Assembly: GCA_026210745.1 (NCBI GenBank) | Contig: CP110632.1 | Span: forward strand, 3,843,001-3,907,000 | DNA length: 64,000 nt | Direction: 5' to 3' | Source: Exobasidium rhododendri | Lineage: Eukaryota; Basidiomycota; Exobasidiomycetes; Exobasidiales; Exobasidiaceae | In this document: piece by piece, positions 42,983 through 53,648 of the stretch | Layout of the letters: each line of letters starts with the position of its first letter | Position numbering within the stretch: the first letter of the stretch is position 1 | Made by a program: the position numbers and the translations under genes | Notes under the pieces: model-generated | What the model was told of the DNA's origin: nothing | The model's input: only the letters and a program-made list of their open reading frames with translations | The model's database searches: none

Positions 42983-45785
42983 ATGGAAAGCTCGTACTAC
43001 CCTTCGCCCGTCTGGAACTCGTCCTTTGACGATGTCGATGCTTCGACTACCCTAGACACTTCGATAGAGACAGAGAATGACTCCATCACTCGCTACAACA
43101 TTCGAGATGGCCTTCAAGACCACAAGATGCCCACTTCTCGCTCGTCTCCCGGAGCTCCTCTCGGTAAGAAATTGCATAGTATGCTCGGCTACTTTGACGA
43201 CGTCGGAAGTTTTACCTCGAAAGCTCTACAATTGCATCAATATGAGGATGTCTTCTCACCGCCAAGAATTTCACCATCTTCGCAGCTGTTCCAGCAACAG
43301 CAACAAACTCTTTGTCAAAAACGATCACCCACCGACACGAAAATGCCTGGTGAGAGCCCGTTGATGATTTCAAAAAGTCGAGTTCCACACCGGGGAGGTC
43401 ATGTTCGTCAGAACACCGGATTCGAAATGGGGATAATGCATGAATCGGATGAATGCGTTGAAGGTAACATCAGCTCGCCGACCATGAGCGTAGGTATCCG
43501 GCTGAGTAGGATTGAACATTAATTACGGGAAGGTTCACATGTCTTTGAATTCCACCCTACTAGACTCCTCCCATTCAGGCCAATGACTTTGGTCCAGGTC
43601 GACGGAACTCCCGCTCTCACACGAGCCAAGGCATTCCTACGCACAGCCTCCACGGTGCCCTGCACTCGATTGGTAAAGACAGATCAAGCACGATCAAAGA
43701 AATTCATTCTGAGCTCGAAGAAGAAAATGAAAAGGTGGGGAGCATTCAGAGCTGAATTAGGATGCTGATGTGAGAGATGTAGAAGTGAAATTGACACCAC
43801 TCCCTTTCGTGTAGCTTCGAGGCCAATTGGAACTCACTCGCGGTAGATTAGACGAGGTTCAAGAGCGGCTGGGTCAACTTACGTTGCGACTCGGAAGTAA
43901 CGATGCCGCCGGCATCTTTCTATCACCACCCTCTCCCAACCCTGTCTTGAACTTTTCGATGCCATCATTCAGTATCGATAATCTTTTCCCACAAAGTACA
44001 ACTCCCTTCGTTGGTCTGCAAGGTCATACAATACCCGCCTCCAACAATGTAACTGTGGCACCGGATCCACTTAGTTCTTATCAGCGCTTCCACCCCCAGC
44101 TAATTTCATCAGAGAATCCTTATACTCCCAGCCTTGGCTATCATCCTCGAAGTACCCGATCGTCTGCAGCTTCCGACAACTACGGCGTAAGAGCTGGCAA
44201 GCCATGTGATGATGTGAGTGAATGCGAAATCTTGACAGGCGTTCATACTCAACAGGCCATCAGCAGGGACGATTTGATCGAAGTGGCAAAGCAAACGTGC
44301 AGGACACGCAATTGCCCGCCGATGTACTTGTAGCAAAAGCACTTGGCCCTAGAAGTCAGGATGCAAGTATCATCTTGCAGCAGCAACTCAAGACGGGTAC
44401 CTCTGCTCGAAAAATGGCCATCATCCAAGCTATGGGACCGCATGTGCTACGATTGTCGGACGACAAGCACGGCAATTTTCTGATTCAGAGAGGAGGTCAG
44501 TGAGATGCGTACCTGCACTACGGGTGATATGACGACGTTGCCTATCGTTGAATGCTAATCGCTCATGCCTTTGCGATTGTAATCTCGAAGTTGGCGTGGA
44601 CTTGCAAGTGGCATGGAAGCTCAAGGGCCATTTTGTTTCGCTCTCTCTCTCGCAATTTGGATGTCATGTAGTGCAAAGAGTGGGTTGGAACAAAGTGGAG
44701 CGACGGTGGTGGTAGCATTCTTTGTTGACTAAGATCAACAATACAGGTCTTGGACGAAGAGAGCATTCGAGCCGAGGTAGCTGAAGAGCTGCTTTCCGAT
44801 CAAGTCTTTGAGACCCTGACATGTCGTAATTCTATTCATGTGGTGAGTGAGCAAAGAGAAACACATGGTTGAAAGGCGATGACATAGACATGCCTCGTTC
44901 ATTGGACTTTAGTGGCAGAAGATTTTGGAGGTGAGAGGAAAGGGTAGAAGAAGGTAGCCAAGAAAGGTGATTGACCATAGCCGGGTGTGAGTAGATCAAT
45001 TGGACCGATAGTGAGATACGAGTAAAGATCTTCAAGGTAATCAATAGCGTAATGAAAGGCCGGTGGGCCGAGACGGCCATGCAAGAAACTGGGAGCATCA
45101 TTTGTCAAAACATCTTCGAAAGCGCCGACGTGGAGGAAAAGGTGAATTGCCAGGCCGGACAGAGGAATGATGTAGTCACTAAGGAAGCGACCTCTCTATT
45201 CTAGAAGGACTGCGTCTCTGAAATTCTCGAGAGATTGTGCGAATGTGCAGCGAATCAGTGGGGCGTTTGGGTCGTCCAGCACATCATTGAGCACGGCGAC
45301 AGGTGAGTAGCAGTGCTCTCTACATGGAAGAGTGAGATAGGATCGATTGACGTCTATATCGTATCTTGACTACAAGCGAGCATCGTACTCTGGCATTTAA
45401 TCAATTGCTCAGCGACGCAGTCATGTTGACGCTATCGCAATACGGTCAAAAAGCTATCATGAGCGCTCTCAAGTCTTGCAATCAGCACTTTATAGCTCGT
45501 TACGTGGACATACTGTGCGATCGAGAGGATAGCAATGAGAGCATCGGTCACTCCCCTTGTCTCTCACCTACCCTAAGCAACAGTCGGCGTTCAGTGCTCG
45601 TCGATATATCTTCGGCTCCTCAAGGCGTCCAGATCGTCACTCAACTCCTTACCTCCGTTCAACCTAGTCAACGTGATCGAATTATCAAGACTGTTCGCAA
45701 AAACTCCGTCTTTCTCAAGGGTTCCAAAGCTGGTCTTCGAGTCCATCAATTGTGCGAACGAGCCCGTGCATTCACAGGCTACTAG
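42983..45785 (+). CDS. Pumilio (PUF) repeat RNA-binding protein
   Basis: Ten exons encode 707 residues: 42983-43489, 43579-43734, 43815-44186, 44264-44495, 44591-44679, 44747-44842, 44913-44930, 44995-45141, 45205-45302 and 45377-45785. The N-terminal half is Ser/Pro/Gln-rich with a short coiled coil (EIHSELEEENEK, LRGQLELTRGRLDEVQERL). The C-terminal half holds PUF repeats, visible through DKHGNFLIQRG, QFGCHVVQR, SIHVWQKILE, ETGSIICQNIFE, NQWGVWVIQHIIEHGD, QYGQKAIMSAL and PQGVQIVTQLL. PUF proteins bind 3' UTRs and repress or localise mRNAs. The third intron has alternatives that keep frame (donor 44187 or 44214; acceptor exon start 44264 or 44267). Exon 7 is only 18 nt. No RRM was seen, so it differs from Jsn1/Puf2. 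Confidence 0.85.
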
Positions 45786-46209
45786 GCCGCTTTTTTTTTT
45801 TCCTTTGGCCCATTTGCCGTTATCCCTCCTACCACGTCTACAAGCGACGACTGCGATACACTACATGATGCTACCTAACTTTCTTCTTTAATGATTCGGC
45901 GCTTTCGTCTTTTCGTTTCTCTTCTTTTCTTCACAGAGTCTTCACAAATTCTACAACACTTCTTCGACGATTATCTTCTCTACTCCGTTTCACAGTACCT
46001 TTCTTCCCCAGCTGGCACGTCTCCGTTCCTCTTCTTCAAACTTTTCTTCTAGCCACGCTCCCACAAACGACCACAGTCATAGTCAATCCGCCCATCTCAC
46101 CCGCCTGTGAAACCTAAATCCGATCGCTCGAGTGTAATTCGCGCCAACCTTCACTTGTCCATATTGTATGAGAGTGCAGAGAGAAGAATACATACGAACA
46201 CGCACCTCG
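45786..46209. other. Convergent intergenic spacer
   Basis: This 424-nt C/T-rich spacer lies between the Pumilio-type and Clr2-like stop codons. It should carry both polyadenylation regions; nothing else is evident. Confidence 0.5.
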
Positions 46210-49200
46210 TCACTCTACCACCGGACGATCCCATGTCGTCTGCTTTGTCTTCGTATTGGCATAGTAAGAACCTTGACCATTTCGACTGGTTTTCTTAATC
46301 CAAAATTCAGGAAGAGGCGGTGAGGGCTCTTTTGCAAAATTTCCCTCTTGCTGTACCTTGCTTTGACTTGATGTGTCCATAGTCTCGGAGGTGGAAGTCG
46401 CAAGGGACGGAATTGCGCTGGCTACACCGTTGTTCCTTCCCGCTGCATCGCTTGCTTTCTGCACTCCAGCTTCTTGCAATTCGCCTTCCAATCGCGCCCT
46501 TTTCACTGCTCGCTGCCCTTCGACGGAATCCACGTCGTCATCATTCAAGCCCTTATGACCATCCTCCTGCTCCATGATCGATTCTTCTCCGGGCTTTTCA
46601 TTCTGCTGCTGCTGCTGCTGCTGCTGTTCTTCTTCGCCGCCCTCTCCTCCTCTCTCTACTAACGAGATCGTTTTGGTGAATGCCAAAGTACTCGCATTGC
46701 CCACGGCTCGATCTCGCTTCACGATATGACCCTGGTTTGTATCCACCTCCATTGCCTTTATCGCACCTGGTAAGACACCCGTCAAGCTTAGCCGAATTCG
46801 CATCTCGTTCTTGGAGTCTTCATGTGCTAAGAATGGCTCCTTTCTTTCTATCCTCGTCATAGCATCGTCGCCTTCCCTTGCAAACGAGCACCAGAGTCTG
46901 CCTGCCAGCTGTTGCACAGAACAAACGACTTCCACGCTGGACTGATTTACTCGCTGAAATCCGAAACCTTTGGGTAGTGTCGGCGTCATAGGAAGACGAT
47001 CTTCATACGCTTTCTCGAGAAAGGGTCGAAATGGGACCTCGAAGGTGGACCTCTTTGTCGAAGAAGACGCCCCTACCGCCCTGCCAGACACTTCCTTGAT
47101 GAACTCGACCTCATTCGCTTGATCTGAAACTTGGCCTTCGGGTTTGATTACTATTTCGCTGCCCTTGTCGGTCACCGACGGTGCATCTTTTGCTGCTTCG
47201 TTCAGATCGATCACTCTAAATACATCGCCGGCTACGCGAATCTTGTCGTCTGTCTCCAACACCTCAGCCTTTGCCAATCTATATATCGCCTTGATTCGCA
47301 ATACATACGGACTTGCGATGTCCACCCTGGTTCGGTCTTCTGCATTGTACAAGTCATTTCCTTTCGCCAGGGAAGACATCATTGTCTCGACGTCTTCTGC
47401 ACTCAACCGAAGTCGTACCAGATCACCTACCCACACCCTCTCGAGACCGAACAGAAGACCCTGCCAGTAGGTGTTGAGGTCCAGTGCGGAGACGGACTGA
47501 TCGGCGGTCATGGATTGTAAGGTAGACGCCGATGCTGCATTGTGCCTCACGGACGCTCCCCTTCTTCGATTGCTAGAGTCATCGTTGTCCAGGTCCATGT
47601 AGTTGCTCTGCACGGTCGACTGCAAGAAGCGATTGGCGCCTCCATTGTCCACTGCTTTCTCGGCGAAAGTAGTAGTAGTAGTAGCAGTAGCGTCGCCATT
47701 CACATTCGACGCCGTCAGCCAGGGCGGCACCTTCTCACTCGCATCCGCATTGACCAAATTAGACACCGGCTTTCTGCCCATCTCTGTTCGGTTGAAGCGA
47801 TCGGTAGCAGTGTAGAACAGTCGAAGGGACTGTAACGTCTCCAGCGAATAGAGGAAGCAGAACAGGATCTGCTGGAATTTCGGCCTCGCCTTGCCGTTCT
47901 CCAAGTTGAGCTCCGGTGTCGTCTTGTCGTCGATCCAGGGATGGTCCTTTCTATCACCCAGCTTTACCTCTCGAAGATTGGCTGGCCTTTGAAAGAGCAA
48001 GCCTGGAATCAATCTATCTTGGTCTACTTTGGCTTCTTCGTGCGTCGGTAAGAAGACGACTTCATAGATGCGCTTTTGACGCACTCTACCTTGTAAGGTG
48101 AAGGCGTCTCGATCGTGCGAGTCTTGTTCTTCTCGATTCACTATTGACCTGAAGCCAACGCCTTCAATTTTCACCGGCCAGTACGTGATCTGATACTTTG
48201 GATCCACCTCACTGATGATCGGCTCTCGAAGGAGGTAGTAAGCCATCTCCCCGATACGGAAGCCTTCACACGGTCCGAATGACTTTGTCTCCACTACTTC
48301 TAATTCGTCGTTGCGCTCTTTGTTCGACTGGATTGCCAAGGGTACGCCTGGCAGCTGGTGTCCTCGAGGGGAAGGCTGCGCTCTGATCTTGTAGTTTGCC
48401 TTGGAACCACGATATGCCGTCGCCTTGGAAGCCGGCTGAGGTTGCAGTCGACCAGGTGGCCTACCAACCCTCTTTGGCTGTAGAGAAGAGCTTCCGGTGG
48501 CTGACCCGCCTCCTCCGCCACTCCCGCGACCACCCGGCGTACAGTACTTACACCTGCAGTTGGCCATATTCAATGTCGGATCACACAGAAGCCAGTAGGC
48601 GTGCGGTAGAAATTCCATCGTGCTTCGAAATCGATGAGCTGTGCTTCCAAAGAGATACGGATCGGTTCGGTATCCCTTCTTTGGCCCCTTTCGCTGTTCT
48701 GTCATGTAGTAATCTGTAGGGAAATCTTGAAGTTCCCAATCTCTCTTGTTTGGTGCTTGCGGTGGTAAGTGAAAGTAATCGACGGCAAGCTTTTGAGCAA
48801 TACTCTTTGACCAGCTTTGCCATCTTAAGTCTTTCCGATTGAAGATGTGAAAGTAATTCACCTGACTTTCACTTGATCCAGGTATCTCTACATTGGGGGG
48901 CCGGTAGTCTGCATCACCGTCCGAGCGCAAGAAAACAAGTCGTCCTTCTGGCGTGAAGACGGTGGGATCTTTGGCGACTGTAGCTGGATCAAGCAGTCCG
49001 TTTGTCGACTCTGCCGGGCTCAATTTTGCCCCAGCACCTGGACTAGGTACGAGCAGTGGTGGTTGCATTGAAGTCTCTAGCTCTTCAGATGCGAATCTGG
49101 CCGTCTTCTTCTTTGCTGGTGCTGATAGGTTGGACGTTGAGGCGATGTTGATGTCGTCTTCTGCTCCTCTTGGATGGCTTGGGATTGTCGTCGAAGGCAT
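46210..49200 (-). CDS. Clr2-like transcription-silencing protein with a C-terminal WW domain
   Basis: This single-exon frame has 996 residues from ATG 49200. Residues 90-215 contain FRSTMEFLPHAYWLL followed by CRCKYCTPG, the hallmark of the N-terminal cryptic-loci-regulator-2 (Clr2) domain. Clr2 belongs to the SHREC histone-deacetylase/chromatin-remodelling complex that silences heterochromatin in fission yeast. A central region with YWPVKIEGVGFRSIV, RIYEVVFLPTH, GLERVWVGDLVRLRL and RLAKAEVLETDDKIRVAGDVF looks like the C-terminal Clr2 domain (BAH-like). The last 40 residues form a WW domain (FWIKKTSRNGQGSYYANT then TTWDRP). Poly-Thr, poly-Gln and Gly-rich linkers lie between. Clr2 assignment is by motif only; WW domains bind Pro-rich partners. 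Confidence 0.68.
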   Translation of the reverse strand: MPSTTIPSHPRGAEDDINIASTSNLSAPAKKKTARFASEELETSMQPPLLVPSPGAGAKLSPAESTNGLLDPATVAKDPTVFTPEGRLVFLRSDGDADYRPPNVEIPGSSESQVNYFHIFNRKDLRWQSWSKSIAQKLAVDYFHLPPQAPNKRDWELQDFPTDYYMTEQRKGPKKGYRTDPYLFGSTAHRFRSTMEFLPHAYWLLCDPTLNMANCRCKYCTPGGRGSGGGGGSATGSSSLQPKRVGRPPGRLQPQPASKATAYRGSKANYKIRAQPSPRGHQLPGVPLAIQSNKERNDELEVVETKSFGPCEGFRIGEMAYYLLREPIISEVDPKYQITYWPVKIEGVGFRSIVNREEQDSHDRDAFTLQGRVRQKRIYEVVFLPTHEEAKVDQDRLIPGLLFQRPANLREVKLGDRKDHPWIDDKTTPELNLENGKARPKFQQILFCFLYSLETLQSLRLFYTATDRFNRTEMGRKPVSNLVNADASEKVPPWLTASNVNGDATATTTTTFAEKAVDNGGANRFLQSTVQSNYMDLDNDDSSNRRRGASVRHNAASASTLQSMTADQSVSALDLNTYWQGLLFGLERVWVGDLVRLRLSAEDVETMMSSLAKGNDLYNAEDRTRVDIASPYVLRIKAIYRLAKAEVLETDDKIRVAGDVFRVIDLNEAAKDAPSVTDKGSEIVIKPEGQVSDQANEVEFIKEVSGRAVGASSSTKRSTFEVPFRPFLEKAYEDRLPMTPTLPKGFGFQRVNQSSVEVVCSVQQLAGRLWCSFAREGDDAMTRIERKEPFLAHEDSKNEMRIRLSLTGVLPGAIKAMEVDTNQGHIVKRDRAVGNASTLAFTKTISLVERGGEGGEEEQQQQQQQQNEKPGEESIMEQEDGHKGLNDDDVDSVEGQRAVKRARLEGELQEAGVQKASDAAGRNNGVASAIPSLATSTSETMDTSSQSKVQQEGNFAKEPSPPLPEFWIKKTSRNGQGSYYANTKTKQTTWDRPVVE

Positions 49201-49599
49201 GTTTACCAAGTTGTCTCGATCCGTCAATGGTCTCCTTGCTATCGCTTCGACACTCCTAGAGGTGTAAGTTTGAAGGGCGAGTTTGTAGCAGAAAAGGGGG
49301 AGGAGAAGGAAGCAAAAGGAAGAGAAAATTCAATTTATATTCTTGTCTATTCAGCGAATCACAGCAAATGAAAGGAGACGTCCGTACAAGGATGTCCGTA
49401 CAAGGAAGAGGAGGAAAGGAAGAGAGGAAAAGGGAAGAGAGATTACAATGCTGATAGGCTACCCCAATTAAATCTATGTCATAAAGGGGGCTTCTCAATT
49501 GGCAGTACTTCCTCTCCGCCCTCTTCTCCCCCCTTCGATTCTCTCTCTCCCCTTCAGCTCGCTCCGAGTTCAAGGCTACTCTGACTTCTATATCCTCAC
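49201..49599. promoter_or_regulatory. Intergenic, promoter of the Clr2-like gene
   Basis: This 399-nt region lies between two minus-strand genes. The minus strand is rich in C/T near 49290-49450. No gene is supported. Confidence 0.5.
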
Positions 49600-50431
49600 T
49601 CACATCTCCGTTGAGGTCTGTGCGTATCCTCCGGAATGAGCTATGTCATCCTTCTTCATCAGGTAACACTCTTCTTCTTCGACTGTCTTTGGATCAAAGG
49701 CGAATTCTCTGACTTCTGCATTCCTCCATTCATAGGTACTAGGCCCGGCCGCAGTGCCAGTGATTTGACGCAGGATATCTCCATGTGCGACTAAGACGAT
49801 AGTGTGCTCCTTCCTGCCTCGAAGGTACTGTCGAACCCAACGAGCTCGGTTTCTCAATGAGACAGGATCAGAAGCGTAGAAGCCCTTCTTGCTCGTCCAG
49901 TCAGGAGTCAAAAGCTCTAGATTGAAATCGTTGAATTCGTCCAAACTCATCAACTCATCTCGAGAGCTTCCGATGTCGCATGGAAAGTCGTTGCACTCTG
50001 AGAAAAATGTCAGGGGAAACAAAGAGTAAGTTCTCCGTTGCAATTGGCGCATCACTTCCTCTTTGAACAAATGAACTCGTCAAGCTCACCTTGCGCTTGT
50101 GGTAGACAGACTACGTTCTTAATCCCTAGCCTCTCTACTGCTGGTCCCCAACCCAGCTTTGTACTCTGAAGCGTTCTCTTAAGCGCTGATGTGACGATGA
50201 GATCGACCTCCTGTTGTAGTTTCGGGATCTTCGGCGCCAATGCAGCAGATTGCTTCTTCCCGAGAGGTGTCAAGGGAGCATCGTGGACTGATTTGCAGCG
50301 ATATGTAAGATCATTAGAGCGAGGGGTAGAGACGGTCACACTTTTGTGTCACACTTACTGCTGTAGTCCAAATCGACGTTATGCTCTGCCTGCGAATGGC
50401 GGCAAAGTATGATTCGAGACGTTGGACTCAT
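49600..50431 (-). CDS. Histidine phosphatase (phosphoglycerate-mutase-like) family protein
   Basis: Three exons, 50359-50431, 50090-50287 and 49600-49997, give 222 residues. The N-terminal motif ILCRHSQAEHN is the phosphohistidine loop, where R-H-S replaces the common R-H-G. DAPLTPLGKKQ and TSALKRTLQST follow, and VAHGDILRQI carries the second catalytic His. This set defines branch 1 of the histidine phosphatase superfamily. Residues expected of true glycolytic mutase are not evident. The match is closer to uncharacterised fungal phosphatases of the PMU1/YOR283W kind, so the substrate is unknown. It lies head-to-tail with the Clr2-like gene. Confidence 0.85.
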
Positions 50432-50780
50432 GATGTAGTGAGGAGGGAGGAGAAAGGGCCTAGGACCACTCGGTGACCAAAATTACAGAAGATGTGCGTG
50501 CGCTACTTTCTCTACAAAAATACAAGGTAAAAGCACTTCGCGTGGCAGGCGCCTCCACCGCAACTTCACCAGAGGCGGCAGGATCTAGTTTAAGTGTATG
50601 GAGAGAACCCTCTCAGCTTTCAGCTTTTCGGCCTTCTCACCGCAACACAAGAGAGACGTCGAGTGAAAGTACTTGCAACCACATATCACAAGACGCAGAG
50701 GGGGGTAGAATTATACATATATATATAGACGAATAAGAGAAAGGTGGGCAAGTAATATACAGGAGATCGCATCATCTTTG
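50432..50780. promoter_or_regulatory. Intergenic, promoter of the histidine-phosphatase gene
   Basis: This 349-nt region lies between two minus-strand genes. An AT-rich alternating stretch at about 50713-50730 lies just downstream of the Zn2Cys6 gene stop. Nothing else is seen. Confidence 0.5.
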
Positions 50781-53648
50781 CTACCCGATGATCTCGTTGG
50801 CGGCCAGTAGAGTCGAGACTTCCTCTTGATACTCATTCGCTTTCTTCCATACAAGTGCAAACTTATTCAGCACTGTAATGATGTCTCGCACAGGGGCACG
50901 GTGTATAGCCAATTGCCTCTTCAGATTTTCTTGTTTTGCGGAGAGTCCATTGGAAGCAAATCGGTTGATGGACGATACATTGCTTACTTCCATGCCACCA
51001 ATACCGTTACGTTGATTCTGAAGCTCCGCCTCCTCCCCATGCACTTGAATCAACAAAGTCAACATCAAGATGGCATAGGCTCCCAATACAAAGCTACAAG
51101 CGCTGTATGGTGGTAATTTGGGCGAACTTTGACCAAGGATTCCCGGGAGAGTGCTGATCATAGCACTGGCAGCAAATCGGCATCTTTCCAGTGCATGACT
51201 TGGCTCGAAAGGACCGCCGGCAAATCGGTCTGTTAAGAAAGGATGAGTTGAGCCTGCGTTGTGATGATGATGATGATTCACAGAAGTAGCGGCAGTCTGA
51301 AGATAGTCCCTCTGATTGAATGCTGAGTCCGAAGATGACTGATTGATCCCTCCTCCTCCTCCGATCTCTTCCGGACCCTCATCCATCGCAGCTCGATGAA
51401 GAATGACGTCGTGCGTGACTGGCTTGTGGACACGAACGGCTTCTGGAATGCCACACTGAGGTCTCATGAATACTCTAGCGTTTGAGAAAGCCTGAGCTCG
51501 ATGGAGGATAATGATCGCACCCGAAGTCATCAATCTACCTGCCGTCTTGAGACTTTTCGCTAGCTGAACTTCGATCCCTTCGACACCGTGTGAAGCGCCG
51601 TCTGATTCTGTAGTAGATGACAGGTTCCTCCAGCTAGGATCGAATCGGGTGTAGGTTCCTATTTCAGAGTCCAACTTCAACATGGCATTGAAGATCGTTT
51701 GACGCTCGATAGCTGCTTGATGCAGTTCAATCGTGTTCATCATACCTCCTCGAATGGCCAGCTTAGCTCGTAATTGATCCAGATCGTACAGTAGACGATA
51801 CGTCCTTGACACTTGTTGCGCGCCTCTCACCATGACACCCCATGCTGCCACGTCGTGCTCCAAATTCGGTCTCAACCTCAAGTCCATCACCTCATCTTTC
51901 GGGTTGCCAAAAGGTGTAAAGCCACCGGTACAGCTCATGACGGTAGCTGCGGCATAAGAAGCCCAATATACTCGCTTTGTCCATTCCAATTTCAACTCTG
52001 CCGTGAATGGGGCAGCGGCATTCGGATGACTAGTGAAAGTGTCTTGGATTTCCGCTTTGCCCAATAAATCAAGCTTCTGAACCAACTTCCACGCCTCTAC
52101 TGCGTGCTTGTATGCTCGTTGGTGGCTCAGAGGTTGACCACTACCGTAATAATAGTGACACAAGAGTGTGTGTGCAGCTGCTGCCTCAATAACAAGCAGC
52201 TCGTCATCCATGCCATCAAAAGGATTGGGACAGGTAGCATCCATGAAACAGGTCGTCCGCGCTTCTTCAAATTGATGTAAGATGAGTTCCGACGTCTTGG
52301 CGTGATACGCAGCGATCTCTTGCGTGGTCATGGCCTCATCAGCAACGTGATTGTGCGGGGTCCGGATATTCCCATTCAGTCTTGCCATGGCAGCTTGGCT
52401 GTTCTTGAGCGTCTTGACGGCTTCGTGAGGTGGTAGATGTAGCGAAACAATGGAACTTATCGCTGCGAACAACCCACACGGACCCTTGCCAGAAAAGTAG
52501 AAGGCAAGTGAGGGAAGGTTTCCAGGAGAAAGCAGTACCGGACAAGATGGATAGACAATCTCATAGTAGTCAGACAAGAGCGTTCTAGCGCCTTGTTCGT
52601 TGTCTTGAACGTTATTGCCAATCTCCCCACCTTCCCAGTCCATGAGGACGTCCATAGGATCCATCATGGCAGTCATGTCATTCACACCAGACACACCAGC
52701 CTTAGGGAGCATCTCCAGTCTACTGTAGAAGTCACTAAATGCAGCAATGTCCTCATCGGACGCTCCCTCTTGTATCCTTTGCCAAAGCTCCAAATTGGCA
52801 AAGGATAGAGGTCCTCCTAGTGAGTTCTCAAAGCTGTTCTCGAGAGGAACTTCAACAGGCCCATCATGCTGTTGTTGTGATGGAAAGTGCTGCAAATGCA
52901 GAGGCTGAGCTGATATACTCTGCCTGTCCTGTTGGTACGGTTGCCTGTAGTAATGCTGTTGATCGTCGATCTGCTGCGTCTGAATGTAAGGAGGTGCATG
53001 AGTTTCATAGTATGATTGATGAGCCGATATTCCAGGATTAAGCGAAAAGACACTCGGATTGGAAGCAAGCGGATTGATTGCCGATACCGAGCTCGTTCCT
53101 GGAGACTGCTTGGAAGAGATGTTGTCATGATACTTTCCATTGCTGAAACTAGCTCGAGTATCTACGCCATAGACTGGTGGACTATCGCTTTGTCGACTTG
53201 CCGAGCTTCCCGCATCAGAGGCATGTTTACCTTGCTCAAGTTCTCCACTTCTCCCCCTTGATGTCCTTCCCGCTCCCCTTGCTTGATCTTTGTCTGCCTT
53301 GATCTTTGCCGCTTCGGAACCTTTCACACCTTTGTACCGAGGTCCACCGCGCTTCGAAGATACGAAATTACAACCACCAGCTTCAATCCCTCGGCTCACG
53401 CAAGGACCGCAAACCGGTGCATTACCGTCACATCTCCTCTTGGCAGACCGGCAATTGAGACATGCTGCTCTGGCCACCGATCTCTGTTGGCTGCTACCTC
53501 CTTGACTATGCTCTTCGCTGACTGACTGAGTAGGAGACGTATACTTGAAGGGTGACCTTGTCTGAGCGTCATTGGTGTTCTGCAGAACGTGCATGGAAGG
53601 TCCAGAGTAGTCCTGATGACCCGGCATTTGCTGCTGATGATGTGACAT
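50781..53648 (-). CDS. Zn(II)2Cys6 transcription factor
   Basis: This single-exon frame has 955 residues from ATG 53648. The binuclear zinc cluster has cysteines at 63, 66, 73, 80, 83 and 93 (CLNCRSAKRRCDGNAPVCGP then C), followed by a basic linker. A Gln/His/Ser-rich stretch to about residue 270 leads into a fungal-specific regulatory region with TLLSDYYEIVYPSCPVLL, CGLFAAISSIVSLHLP and VIEAAAAHTLLCHYYYGSG. A late His run (NHHHHHN) and a C-terminal helix complete it. It is a nuclear sequence-specific regulator whose targets are unknown. Its start codon faces the EGCrP2-type gene across 826 nt, so that gene is one candidate target, but proximity is the only hint. Confidence 0.9.
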   Translation of the reverse strand: MSHHQQQMPGHQDYSGPSMHVLQNTNDAQTRSPFKYTSPTQSVSEEHSQGGSSQQRSVARAACLNCRSAKRRCDGNAPVCGPCVSRGIEAGGCNFVSSKRGGPRYKGVKGSEAAKIKADKDQARGAGRTSRGRSGELEQGKHASDAGSSASRQSDSPPVYGVDTRASFSNGKYHDNISSKQSPGTSSVSAINPLASNPSVFSLNPGISAHQSYYETHAPPYIQTQQIDDQQHYYRQPYQQDRQSISAQPLHLQHFPSQQQHDGPVEVPLENSFENSLGGPLSFANLELWQRIQEGASDEDIAAFSDFYSRLEMLPKAGVSGVNDMTAMMDPMDVLMDWEGGEIGNNVQDNEQGARTLLSDYYEIVYPSCPVLLSPGNLPSLAFYFSGKGPCGLFAAISSIVSLHLPPHEAVKTLKNSQAAMARLNGNIRTPHNHVADEAMTTQEIAAYHAKTSELILHQFEEARTTCFMDATCPNPFDGMDDELLVIEAAAAHTLLCHYYYGSGQPLSHQRAYKHAVEAWKLVQKLDLLGKAEIQDTFTSHPNAAAPFTAELKLEWTKRVYWASYAAATVMSCTGGFTPFGNPKDEVMDLRLRPNLEHDVAAWGVMVRGAQQVSRTYRLLYDLDQLRAKLAIRGGMMNTIELHQAAIERQTIFNAMLKLDSEIGTYTRFDPSWRNLSSTTESDGASHGVEGIEVQLAKSLKTAGRLMTSGAIIILHRAQAFSNARVFMRPQCGIPEAVRVHKPVTHDVILHRAAMDEGPEEIGGGGGINQSSSDSAFNQRDYLQTAATSVNHHHHHNAGSTHPFLTDRFAGGPFEPSHALERCRFAASAMISTLPGILGQSSPKLPPYSACSFVLGAYAILMLTLLIQVHGEEAELQNQRNGIGGMEVSNVSSINRFASNGLSAKQENLKRQLAIHRAPVRDIITVLNKFALVWKKANEYQEEVSTLLAANEIIG

